DNA of 64,000 nt from Ralstonia pickettii. GTDB taxonomy: Bacteria; Pseudomonadota; Gammaproteobacteria; Burkholderiales; Burkholderiaceae. How positions within the stretch are numbered: position 1 is the first letter of the stretch; each line of letters begins with the position of its first letter. Both the position numbers and the translations under genes were made by a program. Under the pieces are notes generated by a model. The model made no database searches, had not been told where the DNA came from, and was given only the letters and a program-made list of their open reading frames with translations. This document shows, piece by piece, positions 1-7,640 of this stretch. Location: positions 1-64,000 of the forward strand of contig NZ_JFZG01000011.1 of the NCBI RefSeq assembly GCF_000607165.1, in the 5' to 3' direction.

Positions 1-137
1 AAGGCGCCAAGGCCGGCAGCAAGTTTGATCCGTACACCGAAGGCGCGCTGGCCCGTGCCGGCAAGTTCGATACCTACACCGAAGGCGCCAAGGCTGGCAG
101 CAAGTTCGACCCGTACACCGAAGGCGCCGTGGCCTGA
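1..137 (+). CDS. C-terminal end of a secreted-type DPYTEGA repeat protein (5' truncated by window)
   Basis: The reading frame is open from position 3 to a TGA at 135-137. The visible 44 residues are three tandem copies of a degenerate unit built around D-[PT]-Y-T-E-G-A, separated by short Gly/Ala/Lys linkers (AKAGSKF, ARAGKF). The same unit, as DPYTDG, occurs five times in the small exported protein at 30462-30815, so the two genes probably belong to one family. A strong intrinsic terminator follows directly. The start, and any signal peptide, lie left of the window. The function is unknown. I infer an exported small protein only by analogy with the complete homologue next to the metal efflux operon. 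Confidence 0.75.
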   Translation, partial: GAKAGSKFDPYTEGALARAGKFDTYTEGAKAGSKFDPYTEGAVA

Positions 138-158
138 GCCTGGTTCCTCCCGCAAAGA

Positions 159-182
159 CGCCCGCACACTGCGGGCGTTTTT
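159..182 (+). terminator. Intrinsic terminator after the repeat protein
   Basis: CGCCCGCA (159-166) pairs perfectly with TGCGGGCG (170-177) across a 3-nt loop, followed by TTTTT (178-182). The hairpin lies 22 nt after the stop codon. Confidence 0.9.
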
Positions 183-264
183 GTTTGTGTCACCGGGAAG
201 CGCGATGATTGCGAACCGAGTTGCCATTGCGGCGTCTCACTGTCATCGCAACCAGGAAGCCATG

Positions 265-567
265 ATGATTCGTTTCCGTCGTCCGCCCCGCTCCCTTCTG
301 TGCTTTACGCTGGCCGCGGTCGCCATGCTGGCCGGCTGTGCGACCGTAACGCCGGGCCCATTCCAGATCACTGTGCGCGATGCCGACGACACGGTGTTGG
401 AGCAATTCCAGTTCCAGGCCGGCTCGCAGGGGTCGCTGGAGACCGCCATGATCGGCATGTGCCGCGTGTATCCGGAAGCCACCGTCATCGCAGAGCAGCT
501 CTCAACGCACGAGCGCCTGCAGGAACGCTGCAAGCGTTCGTTTGCTTCAATGCTCTCGCCGTCCTGA
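265..567 (+). CDS. Small putative lipoprotein
   Basis: A 100-aa protein with a positively charged N-terminus (MIRFRRPPR), a hydrophobic stretch and a lipobox LAGC around residues 21-24. It should therefore be a lipid-anchored envelope protein. The mature part is short and has three further Cys-free beta-like segments plus two cysteines (MCRV, RCKR). Two adjacent ATGs exist at 262 and 265. AGGAAG at 254-259 is better spaced for 265, but 262 is possible. I do not recognise a family. The next gene follows after 88 bp in the same direction. Confidence 0.6.
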   Translation: MIRFRRPPRSLLCFTLAAVAMLAGCATVTPGPFQITVRDADDTVLEQFQFQAGSQGSLETAMIGMCRVYPEATVIAEQLSTHERLQERCKRSFASMLSPS

Positions 568-655
568 TGCTGCGCTGAAGCGGCTACCATGTCGCCTCAT
601 CGGCTGGCGTTGCCGGCCTTGTGTGAACAATCCCGAGCACGCACCTGAGGCGCAT

Positions 656-1327
656 GTGAACCCGCAAGACAAGTCCTCCGAGATTTCCCAGGTTTCCCGC
701 TTTGCGGCGACACGGCCGCGCCTGCTGTCTGCGTTTGCGCTGGGCGCCGTTGCGGTCGCTGTTGTGCCAGCGCACGGGTGGCTTGCGCGCCTGTTGCTCG
801 GCTGGGACATCGCCGTGTGGGCGTACCTCCTCCTGATCACGGTGATGATGCTGCGCGCAGACCCACACCGCATCCGCGCCGTCGCCCGCCGTGAAGACGA
901 GCGTACCTCGGCCGTGCTGGCGGTGGTCTGCCTCGGTGTGGTGGCCAGCATGGTGGCCATTGCGTTTGAACTCGCGACAGCCAAGTCGGCGGGGCATGCG
1001 CAGACGTCGCACTACGTGTTCACCGGTATCACGGTGCTGGGCGCGTGGCTCATGGTGCCGATGATGTTCACGGTGCACTACGCGCATCTGTATTACCGTG
1101 CGCCCCACGAGCCGCCGCTGCAGTTTCCCGACGAGCAGCTTGACCCCGATTACTGGGATTTCCTCTACTTCTCCTTTACGATCGCGGTCGCCAGTCAGAC
1201 GGCCGATATCGGCATTCGCTCGCGTGCAATGCGGCGAGCGGTGCTGGGGCAATCGCTGCTGTCGTTCTTCTTCAATACGAGCATCCTCGCGCTCTCCATC
1301 AACATTGCTGCCGGCCTGTTTTCATGA
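656..1327 (+). CDS. DUF1345 family membrane protein
   Basis: A 223-aa integral membrane protein with about five hydrophobic segments (roughly residues 22-60, 88-108, 120-142, 170-190 and 197-220). It carries the family's conserved central portion, with a YWDFLYFSFTIAVASQTAD block and an RRAVL segment near the end. I chose the GTG at 656 because GAGG at 647-650 is properly spaced and the residues before it look non-coding. Its stop overlaps the start of the next permease gene in an ATGA junction, so the two are translationally coupled. The biochemical role of DUF1345 proteins is not established. Confidence 0.8.
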   Translation: MNPQDKSSEISQVSRFAATRPRLLSAFALGAVAVAVVPAHGWLARLLLGWDIAVWAYLLLITVMMLRADPHRIRAVARREDERTSAVLAVVCLGVVASMVAIAFELATAKSAGHAQTSHYVFTGITVLGAWLMVPMMFTVHYAHLYYRAPHEPPLQFPDEQLDPDYWDFLYFSFTIAVASQTADIGIRSRAMRRAVLGQSLLSFFFNTSILALSINIAAGLFS

Positions 1328-2361
1328 CGATGCTGCCTCCCGAGCTTTCTCCCAGCGCACCCACTCGCTCCATCAACGCCATCAGCTACGTGCTGGTGGC
1401 GGCCATGATTGCGGCAGTGCTGTGGCTGCATCTGTTGCCGGCCGCGATTGCCGGCTTCCTCGTCTATGCGTTGGCGCGCAAGCTGGAGGCGCGCTTGCGC
1501 GAGCGCAGCAGGCTGTCGCAGCGCGCGAAGGCGACTGCGGTGATCTGCGTGTCCGTGATCGCCGCGCTCATTCTTGCAGGGCTTGGCATCGGGATCGGCC
1601 GCCTGGTGGAGCACGGGCATGGGCTCGAAGGCATGCTCACGCGCATTGCCGACGTGCTCGACAACGTGCGGGAATCGTTGCCGGCGGCGGTGGTCGCTTA
1701 CGTTCCGCAGTCGGTGACTGAGCTGCGCGTCCAGCTCGTGCAGATGATCAAGGAGCACGGCCATCAGGTGTCGACCCTCGGTATCGACGGGTTGCGTGCC
1801 AGCGCACTGATGCTGGTCGGGCTGATCCTGGGGACGATGGTGGCGTGGTCGGACACGCTTGATCCCGAGCACCACAAGCCGCTGGCCGCAGCACTGGTGA
1901 ACCGGCTGAGCCGGCTGACCGACGCATTCGAGGCGGTGGTCTTTGCGCAGGTGAAGATCTCCGCGCTCAACACGGCGCTCGCCGCCATCTACCTGTTGGG
2001 CGCGCTGCCGCTGTTCGGTCAGCACGTGCCGTATTCCAAATCGCTGATCCTGCTGACCTTCGTGGCGGGGCTGATTCCGGTGGCGGGCAACCTCATCTCG
2101 AACACGGCCATCGTGGTGATGAGCGTGACCGCCTCATTGGAGCTGGCGGTGGCGTCGCTCATCTTTCTGGTGGTGGTGCACAAGCTGGAGTACTTCGTGA
2201 ACGCGCGCATCATCGGCAGCCGCATCGATGCGCGCGCGTGGGAACTCATCCTCGCGCTGATCGTGATGGAGGCGCTGTTTGGCGTGGGCGGCGTGATTGC
2301 CGCGCCGGTGGTCTACGCCTATATGAAGCGTGAGTTGACGGACGCCGGGCTGATCGGCTGA
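1324..2361 (+). CDS. AI-2E family (PerM/YdiK-type) transporter
   Basis: 345 aa, the usual family length. The N-terminal half has two hydrophobic helices (residues 18-45 and 75-95), then an amphipathic soluble section (100-150). A C-terminal membrane core follows, ending in the typical E-x-F-V-N-x-R-I-I-G-S-R-I segment and a helix pair with GVGGVIAAPVVYAYMK. Members of this family act as membrane exporters. The substrate cannot be read from sequence, and the autoinducer-2 name is historical. Start ATG 1324 overlaps the DUF1345 stop, which suggests a two-gene operon. Confidence 0.85.
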   Translation: MTMLPPELSPSAPTRSINAISYVLVAAMIAAVLWLHLLPAAIAGFLVYALARKLEARLRERSRLSQRAKATAVICVSVIAALILAGLGIGIGRLVEHGHGLEGMLTRIADVLDNVRESLPAAVVAYVPQSVTELRVQLVQMIKEHGHQVSTLGIDGLRASALMLVGLILGTMVAWSDTLDPEHHKPLAAALVNRLSRLTDAFEAVVFAQVKISALNTALAAIYLLGALPLFGQHVPYSKSLILLTFVAGLIPVAGNLISNTAIVVMSVTASLELAVASLIFLVVVHKLEYFVNARIIGSRIDARAWELILALIVMEALFGVGGVIAAPVVYAYMKRELTDAGLIG

Positions 2362-2437
2362 GACGTTTCTCGCATTGATGTGCTGGGTGACCCGCCAGCG
2401 CCCCCGCGCTGACGGCATCGGCAGAAAAGAGCGCGCC

Positions 2438-2656
2438 CTACGGGACGAGGGGCGCGCAATAACTCGCTGACCGAGAGACGTCAGCGAGCCGAGGGTCGGT
2501 ACACGGGGACGAAGCGGGCGGCGGGCGCGTGGCGTTGCCGGTGACATCCACGGCTTCGGACGTGACGAAGCAGCAGACGACCCGGTCGTCGAGCAAGGCC
2601 TGATAAAAAAGGTCTCCCATCGCGCGGCATAGCGTTCCCGTTAGCAGGATCATCAT
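2438..2656 (-). CDS. Possible small hypothetical protein (72 aa)
   Basis: The supporting evidence is a very strong Shine-Dalgarno on the minus strand (GGGAGGGGAG, reading into 2657-2668) directly before two consecutive ATGs, the first ending at 2656. The product starts MMILLTGTLCRAMGDLFYQALLDD and has a short hydrophobic N-terminus, three cysteines and a Pro/Ser-rich tail. No family is recognised. It lies between the convergent AI-2E gene and the divergent MFS gene. It could be spurious, since downstream codon use is less clear than in its neighbours. Confidence 0.4.
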   Translation of the reverse strand: MMILLTGTLCRAMGDLFYQALLDDRVVCCFVTSEAVDVTGNATRPPPASSPCTDPRLADVSRSASYCAPLVP

Positions 2657-3103
2657 GGCTCCCCTCCCGTGTTGGCCGGTGTGCAGCATCGTGGACGCTG
2701 GTCATCGGTTCAGTTTGCGGATCGTTGTGCGTGTGAAGTTGCTCACGCAGCGGGTTCCGTCAGGCTGTCGGCACTGGCGCCTTGCGCTTGCTTCCGGCGT
2801 CGTGTTGCAGTCCATGCTGGCGAGTATAGAAAGCGTCTCCTGAGCGGCCATGCTCCGAACGGAGTAGCCCCGCGCGCGAAAATGGCTAACACGTTAGCTG
2901 CCTGCCAGGGCAAGCTGGACAAGGGTTTGCGGGAAGAAGGCCGGTGTTTTGGTGGAAATGGCGCCGCGCGGGCTGACGCTTTTGCCCCGACAGCAAATTG
3001 TCTGGTTTGCGTTAATCGTTGTCGAATTTGCGGTAACACGCCTGCACCGTTTAGGCGCAAGATTGAGCGCTTCCTCGCCTCATCCTCGTTACCTCAAACC
3101 ATC
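2657..3103. other. 447-bp gene-free region upstream of the MFS exporter
   Basis: No convincing gene is seen. It contains a small perfect inverted repeat, GCTAAC (2885-2890) and GTTAGC (2893-2898) around a 2-bp centre. This could be an operator for the MFS gene starting at 3104. The rest is ordinary intergenic sequence of lower GC. Confidence 0.35.
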
Positions 3104-4345
3104 ATGCAAACCACCGCAAACGGCACGGCCGCTGCATCGGCAGCCCCCGCCGCGCAGGCCGACAAGACCGGCTTTGGCGTGATTGGCGCCATCAGCTTCG
3201 CGCACTTCCTCAACGACATGATGCAGTCGTTGATCCTGGCGATCTATCCGCTGCTCAAGGGCAACTTCCACCTCGATTTCTCGCAGATCGGGCTGATCAC
3301 GCTCACGTACCAGATCACGGCGTCGCTGCTGCAGCCGATGGTCGGGCTGTATACCGACAAGCATCCGAAGCCGTATTCGCTGTCGGTGGGCATGGGCTTC
3401 ACGCTGGTGGGGCTGGTGCTGCTGTCGGTGGCGCCCAACTTTGGCACCGTGCTGCTGGCGGCGGCGCTGGTGGGCACGGGCTCGTCGATCTTCCATCCGG
3501 AATCGTCGCGCGTGGCGCGTATGGCGTCGGGCGGCCGGCATGGGCTGGCGCAGTCGCTGTTCCAGGTGGGCGGCAATGTGGGCAGCGCGATGGGTCCGCT
3601 GCTCGCGGCAATCATCATCATGCCGTATGGGCAGCACAGCCTGGCGTGGTTCTCGATCGCGGCCCTGATCGCCATCTTCGTGCTTTATCACGTAGGCGGC
3701 TGGTACAAGCGTGAACGTGCCGCAGGCCATGGCCGCAAGGCGGGCGGCCGGGCGCATGCCGCGGTCAGGCTGCCGGGCAAGCAGGTGGCGTTTGCGATGA
3801 CGCTGCTGGTCGTGCTGCTGTTCTCCAAGTACTTCTATCTGGCGAGCCTGAACAGCTATTACACGTTTTTCCTGATCACCAAGTTCCACCTGTCGGCGCA
3901 GACGTCGCAGCTGTTCCTCTTCCTCTTCCTGTTCTCGGTGGCGGTCGGCACGATCGTGGGCGGGCCGATTGGTGATCGGGTGGGCCGCAAGGTCGTGATC
4001 TGGGTGTCGATCCTGGGCGTGGCGCCGTTCACGCTGCTGCTGCCGTACGCCAACCTGTTCTGGACCGCCGTGCTGACGGTGATCATCGGGCTGGTGCTGG
4101 CCTCGGCGTTCTCGGCCATCCTCGTGTATGCGCAGGAGCTGATTCCCGGCAAGGTCGGGATGGTGTCGGGCCTGTTCTTCGGATTCGCGTTCGGGCTGGG
4201 CGGCATTGGCGCCGCGGTGCTCGGCAAGCTGGCTGACGCAACCGACATCTACAACGTCTATCACCTCTGCTCGTTCCTGCCGCTCATCGGCCTGCTGACG
4301 GTGTTCCTGCCGGATATCGAGCGCAAGCGCCAGCAGGCGGCGTAA
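3104..4345 (+). CDS. MFS exporter, fosmidomycin-resistance (Fsr) type
   Basis: 413 aa with about 12 hydrophobic segments. The start of the membrane domain, GVIGAISFAHFLNDMMQSLILAIYP, the TDKHPKPYSL loop and the FHPESSRVAR motif after helix 4 are characteristic of the Fsr branch of the major facilitator superfamily, which are proton-driven drug exporters of the inner membrane. The second half has the usual DRVGRK loop. ATG 3104 is chosen because it precedes a hydrophilic Ala-rich tail leading straight into helix 1. The reading frame stays open upstream, but that part has no membrane character. A hairpin terminator follows. The true substrate is unknown. Confidence 0.85.
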   Translation: MQTTANGTAAASAAPAAQADKTGFGVIGAISFAHFLNDMMQSLILAIYPLLKGNFHLDFSQIGLITLTYQITASLLQPMVGLYTDKHPKPYSLSVGMGFTLVGLVLLSVAPNFGTVLLAAALVGTGSSIFHPESSRVARMASGGRHGLAQSLFQVGGNVGSAMGPLLAAIIIMPYGQHSLAWFSIAALIAIFVLYHVGGWYKRERAAGHGRKAGGRAHAAVRLPGKQVAFAMTLLVVLLFSKYFYLASLNSYYTFFLITKFHLSAQTSQLFLFLFLFSVAVGTIVGGPIGDRVGRKVVIWVSILGVAPFTLLLPYANLFWTAVLTVIIGLVLASAFSAILVYAQELIPGKVGMVSGLFFGFAFGLGGIGAAVLGKLADATDIYNVYHLCSFLPLIGLLTVFLPDIERKRQQAA

Positions 4346-4373
4346 CGCGCCGCATACGGCATACAGACACAGC

Positions 4374-4409
4374 GCGGCGGACGTCCCCTCCAGGACGCTC
4401 CGCCGCTTT
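4374..4409. terminator. Bidirectional terminator between convergent genes
   Basis: GCGGCGGACGTCC (4374-4386) pairs with GGACGCTCCGCCGC (4393-4406) with a single bulged base and a 6-nt loop. On the plus strand TTTGCTTTG follows. It separates the MFS gene from the convergent gene ending at 4420. Confidence 0.7.
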
Positions 4410-4419
4410 GCTTTGGGCG

Positions 4420-5475
4420 TTACTTCTCGATGGCGTGGGTCTGGCCAGGCCACACGCCGGTCATCTCGATCTCGCGCCGGCCGGTCAGCCATTGGCCTAG
4501 CGGGCTGGACCAGTTGAACGAGTAGTTGTCGCTGTTCACCACGCCCTGGAACTTCACGTCCACCTGGATATTGGTGGCGTTGAGCGGGATGTTCGCGACC
4601 GTCTTGGAGATGCCGCCGCTGAGCGAGAACTCGTCGCTGCGCGGGCCTTGCGGCGTGTTGTAGCGCAGCTTGATGTGCGTGACGTAGGTGCAGCCCGGCT
4701 TGTTGTTGAAGTAGATCTCGAAGCCGCCCAGGCGCGTGATCCAGTTCGGGATCAGCAGGTTGCCGTCGAACGAAGCAAACGTGTAGGCCACCGGAATGGG
4801 CGCCGGCGCCTGCTTGCCCGGCTCGAACGGCCACAGGTGCTGATCGACGCTCTTGGTCTGGTTGACCGACACGAACGACCCCTTGCCCGTCGCGCTGCCG
4901 AGCATGTCATGCACGGCACCCGCCGAGCCCGTGATCGAGAACGACGAGTTGTTGTCTTGCGAACCCACGTTCAGCCCGCTGTTGGCCAGGATCACGCTGG
5001 TCACCACGCCGAAGCCCTGCGCGATGTTGCCGCCCGAGCCCATGCTGACCGACTGCGCCTGCTCGGCCAGCCACTTGATTGTCTCGGGTCGCGTGAGCTG
5101 CGTCAGGTCGTTGATGTACGACTCCGAGGCAATGCCGAATTCCGAGGCGATCGACCCGACCGACGAGAACTCCCATTTCACTTCCACGCCCGCGTTGATC
5201 TTGGTGCCGCTTTCAGGATCGGTGGCCGAGCCATCGAGCTTGACGTTGGTCTCCGTGCGGTGGACGTTGTTGGTCGACAGCTTCCATTGATTGGGGACGG
5301 TGCGCGTGTTGACTGCCACGCCCGGCGTTTCCGGCTTGACGGGTGTGAAGTCGCCGGTGTCGGGCGACACAAAACCGACGGCGCCGGGTCTGATGGTGGG
5401 GGCGAGCGTCCAGTTGCCCCAGTAAGCCGCGCGGCCATTGCGGATGAGGTCAGTGAAGGCGCGATTCCATTGCAT
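4420..5475 (-). CDS. Orphan 351-aa hypothetical protein, predicted mostly beta
   Basis: I do not recognise the family. There is no signal peptide or membrane helix, so it is cytosolic or non-classically exported. The N-terminal 50 residues are Trp/Gly/Pro rich (AYWGNWTLAPTIRPGAVGF). The centre (about 60-220) is Ser/Thr/Asn/Gly rich, with alternating polar/hydrophobic residues and stretches such as NAGVEVKWEFSSVGSIASEF. The C-terminal 110 residues look like a beta-sandwich. The single Cys is in GCTYVTHIKLRY. GGAG lies 8 nt before ATG 5475. It is monocistronic, flanked by a terminator and a 183-bp gap. The amphipathic Ser/Gly-rich centre would suit a pore-forming or lectin-like protein, but that is only a guess. 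Confidence 0.7.
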   Translation of the reverse strand: MQWNRAFTDLIRNGRAAYWGNWTLAPTIRPGAVGFVSPDTGDFTPVKPETPGVAVNTRTVPNQWKLSTNNVHRTETNVKLDGSATDPESGTKINAGVEVKWEFSSVGSIASEFGIASESYINDLTQLTRPETIKWLAEQAQSVSMGSGGNIAQGFGVVTSVILANSGLNVGSQDNNSSFSITGSAGAVHDMLGSATGKGSFVSVNQTKSVDQHLWPFEPGKQAPAPIPVAYTFASFDGNLLIPNWITRLGGFEIYFNNKPGCTYVTHIKLRYNTPQGPRSDEFSLSGGISKTVANIPLNATNIQVDVKFQGVVNSDNYSFNWSSPLGQWLTGRREIEMTGVWPGQTHAIEK

Positions 5476-5658
5476 GGTTGCACTCCAGGTGTGAGGTTGT
5501 GCTGCGAGTCAGCGGGGTTGCGCGATGGCCTCCATCGCCGCGTGGCGACGGGCAGGGCGCGAGGGCACTGTCTCAAACAGGCTGGCGCCTGTTAATGCAG
5601 CAGAAGACCTGGGGCAGATGGCATGGGCGCAGGCACGGGCAGGCCGCTCTGTCTGAAA

Positions 5659-6285
5659 TCACGCAAGCCGCGCGAGCCCTAGCGCCAATCCCAACCCGAT
5701 CAGGATCACGCCGATCACGCGGTCCACGATGCGTTGCCGTGCCAGCAGCGAACGTCGCAACGCACCTGACGCAAACACCGCCGCCACCAACGCAAACCAC
5801 ACCGCGTGCGCCGCCGACATGAACACGCCATAGCCGAACTGCGCGGCCAGCGGTGTGCCCGCGTGAACAACCTGCGTGTACGTGCTGACCACGAACAGCG
5901 TCGTTTTTGGATTGAGCGCATTGGTGAGAAATCCCATGCGCAGCGCGGCGAGGGTCGATAGCGTCGGCGTGCTGGTGCCGTGGGCGGTTGCCTCACCGTT
6001 GGGCAATGCCTTGGCCGACAGCGTCTTCCAGCCAATCCACACCAGGTACGCCGCGCCCACCAGCTTGATGCCCTGCAGAAGCGCCGGAGCATGCGCAATC
6101 AGCAGCCCCACGCCAAACATCGTGTAGAACACGTGCACCTGTACGCCCAGCGCAATGCCCAACGCGCAGAGCACGCCGGCGCGCCGCCCATGCAGCAGGC
6201 TGTTGCGCGTGACCATGGCAAAGTCCGCGCCTGGACTGATGACGGCCAGGATAGTGATGACGGCAACAGCAAGGAGTTCGGTCAT
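5659..6285 (-). CDS. LysE/RhtB family amino-acid exporter
   Basis: 208 aa with six hydrophobic segments. It opens with the family signature ISPGADFAMVTRNSL near residues 16-30, continues with GVQVHVFYTMFGVG and then FLTNALNPKTTLF. Members export amino acids or homoserine lactone-type compounds across the inner membrane. Start ATG 6285 is preceded on the minus strand by sequence without a strong Shine-Dalgarno, but the membrane domain begins immediately. It is divergent from the LysR-type gene at 6389, the common arrangement where the regulator controls the exporter. Confidence 0.88.
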   Translation of the reverse strand: MTELLAVAVITILAVISPGADFAMVTRNSLLHGRRAGVLCALGIALGVQVHVFYTMFGVGLLIAHAPALLQGIKLVGAAYLVWIGWKTLSAKALPNGEATAHGTSTPTLSTLAALRMGFLTNALNPKTTLFVVSTYTQVVHAGTPLAAQFGYGVFMSAAHAVWFALVAAVFASGALRRSLLARQRIVDRVIGVILIGLGLALGLARLA

Positions 6286-6388
6286 GTCAGGTGCGCAGTC
6301 GCAAAGTGAGGAAGCGCCGATTCTGGATGGGTCCGTCATCGCTGAAAATCGATTTATGATGCCGTTTTTCGGTGAGAAAATCTGACAG

Positions 6389-7255
6389 ATGACCCTGCCT
6401 CCGCTGAACACCCTGCGTGTGTTTGAAGCTGCCGCCCGGCATGGCAGCTTCGTGCGCGCGGCGCAAGAGTTGCACGTTACGCATGGCGCTGTGAGCCGAC
6501 AGATACGGCAGCTGGAGGCGTCGTTAGGGGTAGCTTTGTTTGAGCGGCGCAACCGCGCGGTCTTCTTGACGCCTGCGGGCGAGCAGTTGCATGCGGCTAG
6601 CACTGATGCGTTCGCGATTCTCACAGATAGCATCGACCGTATTGCCCGTCGGGCCACATCTTCAGCGCTGGTGGTGTCGTGTGAGCCGACGCTGGCGATG
6701 CGGTGGCTGATCCCGCGGCTGTCGCGTTTTCAAGCGCGGCATCCGGCCATCCAGGTGCATCTGTTTGCGGCGGGTGGCCCCATCGATTTCGCACGCACAG
6801 GTGTGGACGTCGCACTACGCCGCGATGACTTTGCATGGCCCGCACACGTGCATGCGGCGCCCATCTGCGATGAGTGGATCGGCCCGGTGCACGCCCCGCA
6901 AGCGGATATCGCCGTGCGCCGACGGCTGCTGCACACGGCCACGCGCCCCGATGCATGGCAGGCATGGTGGCGGGCCAGCGGCATGGTGCGGCCGCGTGGT
7001 CGGTTGCCCGAGGCGCGCTACGAACATTTCTATCTGAGCTTGCAGGCAGCCCTGGCGGGGCAGGGCACGGCCATCGCATCAAAGCTGATGGCCGGTGATG
7101 ACCTGAAAGATGGGCGGCTGATCGCGCCCGAAGGGTTCCGGCGTGACGGCTCGGGCTATTACCTGCTGGCCGATGCGCCTATTGCTGACGACAGCGCGGC
7201 CGGCGCGTGGCTCGCCTGGTTGCGTGAAGAGACGGCCGCCACGCTCGCGGATTAA
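6389..7255 (+). CDS. LysR-type regulator, GcvA-like
   Basis: 288 aa. The N-terminal winged helix-turn-helix (residues 4-63, LPPLNTLRVFEAAARHGSF then GAVSRQIRQLE) is the GcvA/AmpR type. An effector-binding domain (about 88-285) carries the WLIPRLSRFQARHP motif. The 103-bp gap to the divergent LysE gene holds AT-rich half-sites with paired GAAAATC elements (6344-6350 and 6375-6381), where the regulator probably binds. Likely role: activating the exporter in response to its substrate (inference from arrangement). Confidence 0.85.
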   Translation: MTLPPLNTLRVFEAAARHGSFVRAAQELHVTHGAVSRQIRQLEASLGVALFERRNRAVFLTPAGEQLHAASTDAFAILTDSIDRIARRATSSALVVSCEPTLAMRWLIPRLSRFQARHPAIQVHLFAAGGPIDFARTGVDVALRRDDFAWPAHVHAAPICDEWIGPVHAPQADIAVRRRLLHTATRPDAWQAWWRASGMVRPRGRLPEARYEHFYLSLQAALAGQGTAIASKLMAGDDLKDGRLIAPEGFRRDGSGYYLLADAPIADDSAAGAWLAWLREETAATLAD

Positions 7256-7266
7256 CGCACGGCGGC

Positions 7267-7539
7267 TTACGCCGCTGCGTGCCCGCCGCCCAGGATGCCG
7301 CGAATAGCGGCCAGATATGCCTCGCCAACGGCCCGGTTGAGCGGTCGCGCGCGCGGTGTCGCCCGCTTGCGCGGCGGCGGCGTCAGGCCCAGCGTGCGGC
7401 AGACTTCCGACGCATATGGCTGCCCGCGGCCGTCCATGCGCAACACGACTTCGTTCAGCGCCTGTTCACCCAGGCGCTCGCGCAGCCAGAGCACCGTCTG
7501 GCGGTCGTACTCGTTTTCGATGCGGATCAGGTCGTCCAT
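7267..7539 (-). CDS. Small LexA-box-preceded protein of unknown function (90 aa)
   Basis: The protein begins MDDLIRIENEYDRQTVLWL, is charged and mostly helical, has a basic Pro/Arg segment (PPPRKRATPRARP, about 54-66) and ends in a hydrophobic helix (AVGEAYLAAIRGIL). There is no signal peptide. No family is recognised. Two perfect CTGT-N8-ACAG boxes lie 9-43 bp upstream of the start codon, so SOS induction via LexA is the straightforward prediction. The Shine-Dalgarno is weak. A basic central patch would fit nucleic-acid contact, but that is speculation. Confidence 0.75.
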   Translation of the reverse strand: MDDLIRIENEYDRQTVLWLRERLGEQALNEVVLRMDGRGQPYASEVCRTLGLTPPPRKRATPRARPLNRAVGEAYLAAIRGILGGGHAAA

Positions 7540-7547
7540 GGCAAGTG

Positions 7548-7563
7548 CTGTATAAATTTACAG
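7548..7563 (-). promoter_or_regulatory. LexA-type SOS box 1
   Basis: CTGTATAAATTTACAG is a perfect CTGT-N8-ACAG with an all A/T core, the LexA operator form of beta- and gammaproteobacteria. It lies 9 bp upstream of the 90-aa gene starting at 7539. Confidence 0.85.
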
Positions 7564-7566
7564 TTA

Positions 7567-7582
7567 CTGTAAATATATACAG
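7567..7582 (-). promoter_or_regulatory. LexA-type SOS box 2
   Basis: CTGTAAATATATACAG is a second perfect CTGT-N8-ACAG, centred 19 bp from the first (about two helical turns). The sequence between them also forms a palindrome (ATTTACAG-TTA-CTGTAAAT, 7556-7574). Tandem boxes are typical of tightly repressed SOS genes. Confidence 0.85.
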
Positions 7583-7640
7583 GTATCCACAGATTTCAAG
7601 GACGATGTTGCGGGCGCGCTGCATCACCGCGACGGGCGCC

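Noticed and set aside
2743-3060. Possible 105-aa minus-strand gene in the gap before the MFS gene
   Set aside because: No Shine-Dalgarno, composition like a random frame, and no hydrophobic or domain pattern.
3089-4834. Very long reading frame (about 580 codons) on the minus strand opposite the MFS exporter gene
   Set aside because: It is antisense to a clear MFS gene and extends through the terminator region. The composition (Arg/His/Gln/Gly-rich) is typical of a shadow frame in high-GC DNA.
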